Origin: Candidatus Atribacteria bacterium
GTDB lineage: Bacteria > Atribacterota > Atribacteria > Atribacterales > Atribacteraceae
NCBI GenBank assembly: GCA_026390275.1
Contig: JAPLGF010000128.1
Location: forward strand, 1 to 9,726
Direction: 5' to 3'
DNA: 9,726 bases
This document shows positions 6,560 through 9,726 of this stretch, in pieces. Position 1 is the first letter of the stretch; every line of letters starts with the position of its first letter. The notes beneath the pieces were generated by a model that was given only the letters and a program-made list of their open reading frames with translations, did not search any database and was not told where the DNA came from. The translations under genes were made by a program, and so were the position numbers.

Positions 6560-7396
6560 TTATTCACAACCAGAGATTATTTTTTTGGTGTTTTCCAAAG
6601 CCTCACGAGCATACTTTTCCGGCTGGCTCCCCCAGAGCTCCACAGTCAGGTACTCTCTGTAGTCGATCTCTTTCAAGGATTGATAAAAGGAGATTAAATC
6701 CACATCCCCCTGACCGGGAACCGCCCGAACTTCCGGAGCACCGGTTAGACAATCTTAAAAGTGAACATGAACTAAATCTTTTCCGAAAGACTGCACCACA
6801 TCGACAATATTTTCTCCTCCGTAAAAGGCATGAGCCGAATCCAATACCAATTTTACCTGGGTGGAGCAACACTCTTTCATAAAGTCAACCGCTTGCCAGG
6901 AAGTCGTCACCAGATTCGACCAGAGGGAATTCACAAATTCGATACCCATCAACACTCCCAACTCTTCCGCTCTCTTTATTCCCGGTCTCAACTGATCGAG
7001 CGATCGGTTCCAGGCCTCTTTCCAGGGTGTTCCATAGACCACGACCCCCGGAACCACCACCAATACCCTGGCTCCCAGATCAGCGCACAATTCTACACAA
7101 TGAACCAGATAATCGGTGGCAGCTTCTCGCTCGGGCTTCAGGGGGCTGGCGAAGTTCATTCCAAAATAATACCCGCTGATCGCCGGGACTTCCAAACCAC
7201 ATTCTTTGATCAGTCTCTTCAAGGCGACCCGGTGTTCCTGGTCGATATCATAAGGCCAAACGTGAGGCCGGGCAGCATCGAGTTCCACCCCGTCATAGCC
7301 TAATTTCGCGATCCTTTTAATTGCTTCTTCAATCAGATAAGTGGGAACCCATCCCCCGTGTGGACCAAAGGCATAGGTATGCATACTGATTTTCAC
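6560..7396 (-). pseudogene. Sugar epimerase/isomerase TIM barrel (FrlC-like) interrupted by an in-frame TAA
   Basis: Reading from the GTG at 7396-7394 (AAGGGGG nine bases upstream) gives 213 residues up to a TAA at 6757-6755. The same frame then continues for 64 codons to a TAA at 6562-6560. Joined, the product is 278 residues, normal for AP-endonuclease-2-type sugar epimerases. Conserved parts occur on both sides: GYDGVELDAARPH (33-45), GIEFVN (151-156), LVLDSAH (183-189) and HVHF (210-213) before the stop; VPGQGDVDL (226-234) and LTVELWGSQPEKYAREALE (250-268) after it. The last segment resembles fructoselysine 3-epimerase FrlC. Expected metal ligands are Glu153, Asp186, His212 and Glu253; the last is lost by truncation, so the 213-residue product should be inactive. 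The stop sits where relatives often have the Lys of HVHxKD, and AAA to TAA is one change. A sequencing error is possible. Confidence 0.85.
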
Positions 7397-7521
7397 CTGG
7401 ATAATCCCCCTTCAAAATGAGAAATACAAATCCCCCTACCCCTTTTTCTAAAGTGGGTTTTATTGACCGGTAAAAAGGAAACCTTTATATTCACCCGGGT
7501 AGGGTCTCCCGACCTGATCAG

Positions 7522-8382
7522 CTATCCATCCACCTCTTGAGCAATCCTTTTGAGATTTTTCAATCCCTCGATGGCAAGAACTTCGCCCGATTCAGCCAGT
7601 TTTCTCCAGATGGCGCAATTCCGATTCAGCTCTTCAAAACTGGGATCAAAGGACTCGATCACCAGGGGACTGGTGTAACCGATGTCTTTCAGTGCGACGA
7701 AAAATTCTTTCCAGGGAACCAGACCGGTTCCGGGGATGCCGCGGTTGCTCTCGCAGACATGCACATACCCCAAATATTTTTTCCCGCAGGTTTCCACCGC
7801 TTCCCGGAAGCTGGTCTCTTCCTGAATCATATGAAAAGAATCAAGATGGACCTTGACGTTGTCAAACCCCACCTCCTGACAATAGCGAACTCCGTCTTCG
7901 GCAATGTTCAAGAAATGGGTTTCAAATCGGTTGACCGGCTCCACCGCAATCACCATCTCACCCTTTTCTTGGGCATATTGAGCGATTTCTTTCATTCCGG
8001 CGATCGACCAGGCCCATTCCTGTTCGGTTCTCGGTTTCCCGCTCAGATATCCCCAGGCGGCATAACTCACTCCTCCGATGATCTGGGAACCGAGTTCGAC
8101 ATTGATATCCACCATTTTCTTCATGATGTCCACCCCCCGTTTCCGGACAGCGGGATCGGACGAGATGAGATTGGTTGGTTTGTTGAGGGTGGTGGTGGTC
8201 ACCACTTCGATACCAGTTTCCTTCACTTTCTCTTTTACCAGCTGGGTGGGAAAAGTTTCCGGTTTACTGATGGAGATATCCAGCACTTCGAAACCCAGAG
8301 CTTTTGCCTTGGGAATGATCCACAGGTCCTTTTCTGAAAAGGCCTCGCTCCAGATAAAGGTGTCAACTCCAAATTTGAACAT
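7522..8382 (-). CDS. D-tagatose/D-psicose 3-epimerase family protein
   Basis: Cytoplasmic TIM-barrel enzyme of 286 residues, predicted to epimerise a ketose at C3 using a divalent metal. The match to the tagatose/psicose 3-epimerase family is clear: VEPVNRFETHFLN (147-159), LDSFHMIQEETSF (180-192) and HVCESNRGIPGTGLVPW (208-224), which parallel the family's EVLNRFENH, LDTFHMNIEEDSF and HTGESNR...PG.G..PW. Metal ligands would be Glu148, Asp181, His208 and Glu243; substrate-side residues would include His184, Glu211 and Arg214. All are present, so it should be active. The start is the ATG at 8382, with AAGGGGGG ten bases upstream. It follows the zinc dehydrogenase by 70 bases. Placed among polyol dehydrogenases, it probably converts one ketose product to another. 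Specificity (D-psicose, D-tagatose, L-ribulose and so on) cannot be set from sequence alone. Confidence 0.93.
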   Translation of the reverse strand: MFKFGVDTFIWSEAFSEKDLWIIPKAKALGFEVLDISISKPETFPTQLVKEKVKETGIEVVTTTTLNKPTNLISSDPAVRKRGVDIMKKMVDINVELGSQIIGGVSYAAWGYLSGKPRTEQEWAWSIAGMKEIAQYAQEKGEMVIAVEPVNRFETHFLNIAEDGVRYCQEVGFDNVKVHLDSFHMIQEETSFREAVETCGKKYLGYVHVCESNRGIPGTGLVPWKEFFVALKDIGYTSPLVIESFDPSFEELNRNCAIWRKLAESGEVLAIEGLKNLKRIAQEVDG

Positions 8383-8398
8383 CGAGATGAAACCCCCC

Positions 8399-8443
8399 TT
8401 CTATCGATATGATGAATCCCATTGTATTCCTTTACCGATAGAA
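8399..8443. repeat. Eight-base inverted repeat between dehydrogenase and epimerase genes
   Basis: TTCTATCG at 8399-8406 is complementary to CGATAGAA at 8436-8443, around a 29-base loop, in the 70-base gap. The loop is long and no U-run follows. It could be a weak mRNA structure or chance. Confidence 0.25.
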
Positions 8444-8452
8444 AAACTACCC

Positions 8453-9493
8453 CTACCGATTCATCACCGCTTTGATGACATTGTCACTGCGGGTGGCGGT
8501 GATCTCCAGACCTTTATGGATTTCATCCAGACTGAATCGATGAGAGACGATCGACAGGAGATTGACCAGGCCTTTGGCGGCCAGGCGAAGGGCGATCGGA
8601 TAATCGTTGGCATAGCGGTAGACGGCATTGATGGTCACGGTTCGATCAAAGAGGTCGGAAGCCCGATAGGGATATTCTTTGAAAGGAGGAATACCCACCA
8701 GGGTGACTCTTCCCCCCCGACGGGTCACCATCGGTGCCAGGTGAAAGGTCTCAAAGGTTCCGGCGGTTTCAAAGGCTTTATCGACTCCCCGGTTTTTGGT
8801 CAGGTTCATCACCTCACCGAGAGTATCGGTCTGGCTGGCATCGATGGTGGTGATCCGGTTTTTGGAATACTGTTTGACGAATTCTAATTTCATGGGGTTG
8901 ATGTCGCTCACGTAAATATCAGTGGCTCCTCCGGCTAAGGCGGCCTGGGTGCATAGGAGACCAATGGTTCCCGCTCCCAGGATCGCCACCGAATCCCCTA
9001 ACTGGAGATTGCCGAGTTTCATGGCTTCCACCGCCACCGCAAGCGGTTCCATCAAGGCTCCCTCTTCATAGGACAGGTTATCGGGAAGGAGAAAGAGGAA
9101 ATCTTCTTCGCTGATCACATAGTCGGCAAAGGCGCCATGAACACCGGGAACGGCATAAAAGACCATATCCGGACAGAGGTGATACTCACCCCGTTTGCAC
9201 CATTCACACTGGCGGCAGGGAATGCCCGGCTCCACCGCCACCCGGTCTCCCACCCTGATCTTTTTCACTCCCTTACCCACTTCCACCACATCCCCGGAAC
9301 ACTCATGACCTAAAATCAGGGGTTCTTTCACCACCCACCCCGCCAATCGGCCATCCATATAGAAATGGGCATCGGACCCGCATACGCCCACACTTCTCAC
9401 TTTCACTTTGACCTGATTTTCCTTCACGATTTTCGGATCGGGGGTTTCCCGAATTTCAATCACCCTGGGACTGGTTAAGAATGCGGCTTTCAT
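8453..9493 (-). CDS. Zinc-dependent polyol (sorbitol/xylitol-type) dehydrogenase, MDR family
   Basis: Medium-chain dehydrogenase of 346 residues, predicted to oxidise a sugar alcohol to a ketose with NAD. Catalytic zinc ligands are Cys38 (GVCGSDAHF), His63 and Glu64 (GHE), with Glu149 in MEPLAVAVEA as in sorbitol dehydrogenases. The structural zinc site is complete: Cys93, Cys96, Cys99 and Cys107. The Rossmann motif GAGTIG is at 173-178 and Asp197 (SDI) ends beta-2, favouring NAD over NADP. GVHGAFADYV (117-126) is also typical. The start is the ATG at 9493, with GAGGAGG about eight bases upstream. It begins 28 bases after the stop of a transporter ATPase, so the two are probably cotranscribed. 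A threonine- or galactitol-type dehydrogenase is a less likely alternative, given the epimerase and SDR neighbours. Confidence 0.94.
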   Translation of the reverse strand: MKAAFLTSPRVIEIRETPDPKIVKENQVKVKVRSVGVCGSDAHFYMDGRLAGWVVKEPLILGHECSGDVVEVGKGVKKIRVGDRVAVEPGIPCRQCEWCKRGEYHLCPDMVFYAVPGVHGAFADYVISEEDFLFLLPDNLSYEEGALMEPLAVAVEAMKLGNLQLGDSVAILGAGTIGLLCTQAALAGGATDIYVSDINPMKLEFVKQYSKNRITTIDASQTDTLGEVMNLTKNRGVDKAFETAGTFETFHLAPMVTRRGGRVTLVGIPPFKEYPYRASDLFDRTVTINAVYRYANDYPIALRLAAKGLVNLLSIVSHRFSLDEIHKGLEITATRSDNVIKAVMNR

Positions 9494-9521
9494 CGCCTAT
9501 CCTCCTCTCGATTTTTTTATT

Positions 9522-9726
9522 CTATGGATAAATCTTATTTCCCGTCTTGGGATCAAAAAGTAAAATCCGGTCGGGGGGAAATTGCACCCATACCTTTGAT
9601 CCAGGGTTGATATTTTTGATTTTCTCGATCTTGGCTTTGATTTTGAGTTCATTGGATATAAGATGGATTATGATCCGGTTCCCAACCGGTTCGATAAAAT
9701 CGCTTTGAGCCTCAAAAAAACCAGCT
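9522..9726 (-). CDS. C-terminal TOBE region of an upstream sugar ABC ATPase (partial)
   Basis: A frame open from the window edge ends at a TAG at 9524-9522 and yields 67 residues. It contains DFIEPVGNRIIIHLI, INPGSKVWVQFPPDRILLFD and PKTGNKIYP. This matches the end of MalK/UgpC-type ATPases, where the TOBE domain has a 'VEPLG' strand and closes with 'G..V.L.F.P..LHLFDP.TG'. The nucleotide-binding domain lies outside the window. It is the last gene of an upstream importer and ends 28 bases before the polyol dehydrogenase, so that transporter and the enzymes probably form one transcript. The assignment rests on a short tail and is good for family only. Confidence 0.85.
   Translation of the reverse strand, partial: AGFFEAQSDFIEPVGNRIIIHLISNELKIKAKIEKIKNINPGSKVWVQFPPDRILLFDPKTGNKIYP

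Noticed and set aside
6755..6757. Programmed recoding of the stop (pyrrolysine or selenocysteine)
   Set aside because: The codon is TAA, not TAG or TGA, and relatives often have lysine here, so a point mutation or sequencing error is simpler.
6603..6872. Minus-strand open frame of 89 codons over the end of the broken epimerase
   Set aside because: It is Cys-, Arg- and Ser-rich and in another frame; the true continuation of the epimerase lies in the original frame after the TAA.
7537..8337. Plus-strand open frame of 266 codons
   Set aside because: It is fully antisense to the 3-epimerase gene, which has all family motifs; the plus-strand product shows no recognisable domain and looks like a shadow frame.
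1..9726. CRISPR array, tRNA or rRNA gene, transposase or integrase
   Set aside because: I saw no regularly spaced repeats, no tRNA-like cloverleaf and no mobile-element protein motifs in any frame.

Overview
The window is a bacterial sugar- or polyol-utilisation locus. Every gene I can support lies on the minus strand, so it reads from 9726 down to 1. Base composition is moderate. Start codons include several GTG and TTG, mostly behind strong AGGAGG- or AAGGGGG-type Shine-Dalgarno sites. The solute-binding protein has a cleavable signal peptide without a lipobox cysteine, which suggests a free periplasmic protein and therefore perhaps a diderm. Atribacterota- or Thermotogota-like anaerobes rich in CUT1 sugar transporters would fit, but the sequence alone does not fix the taxon.

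Layout in transcription order. (1) 9726-9522: C-terminal tail of a MalK/UgpC-type ABC ATPase, the end of an upstream transporter. (2) 9493-4853: five catabolic genes. They are a zinc-dependent polyol dehydrogenase, a D-tagatose/D-psicose 3-epimerase-family TIM barrel, a second sugar epimerase/isomerase TIM barrel broken by one in-frame TAA, and two paralogous short-chain dehydrogenases (SDRs) with almost identical C-terminal thirds. (3) 4852-4190: a 663-base gap without a convincing gene; it probably holds the end of the enzyme unit and the control region of the next one. (4) 4189 to the window edge: a second CUT1-type ABC importer. It consists of a binding protein, a 42-base perfect palindrome, two permeases, a small two-helix membrane protein, and an ATPase cut off by the edge.

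How it may work together (inference): the importers bring in a polyol or uncommon sugar. The dehydrogenases interconvert polyol and ketose with NAD(H). The 3-epimerase then feeds the ketose into central metabolism. The SDRs most resemble, from memory, the D-threitol/D-arabitol dehydrogenase group (DthD/GolD). The exact substrate cannot be read from the sequence.

Most worth checking: the nonsense codon in the second epimerase, the palindrome that abuts the permease ribosome-binding site, the conversion-like identity between the two SDR genes, the small membrane protein coupled to the ATPase, and the glutamate in the ATPase Q-loop. I found no clearly undescribed system; this is an accessory catabolic locus with several unusual details.
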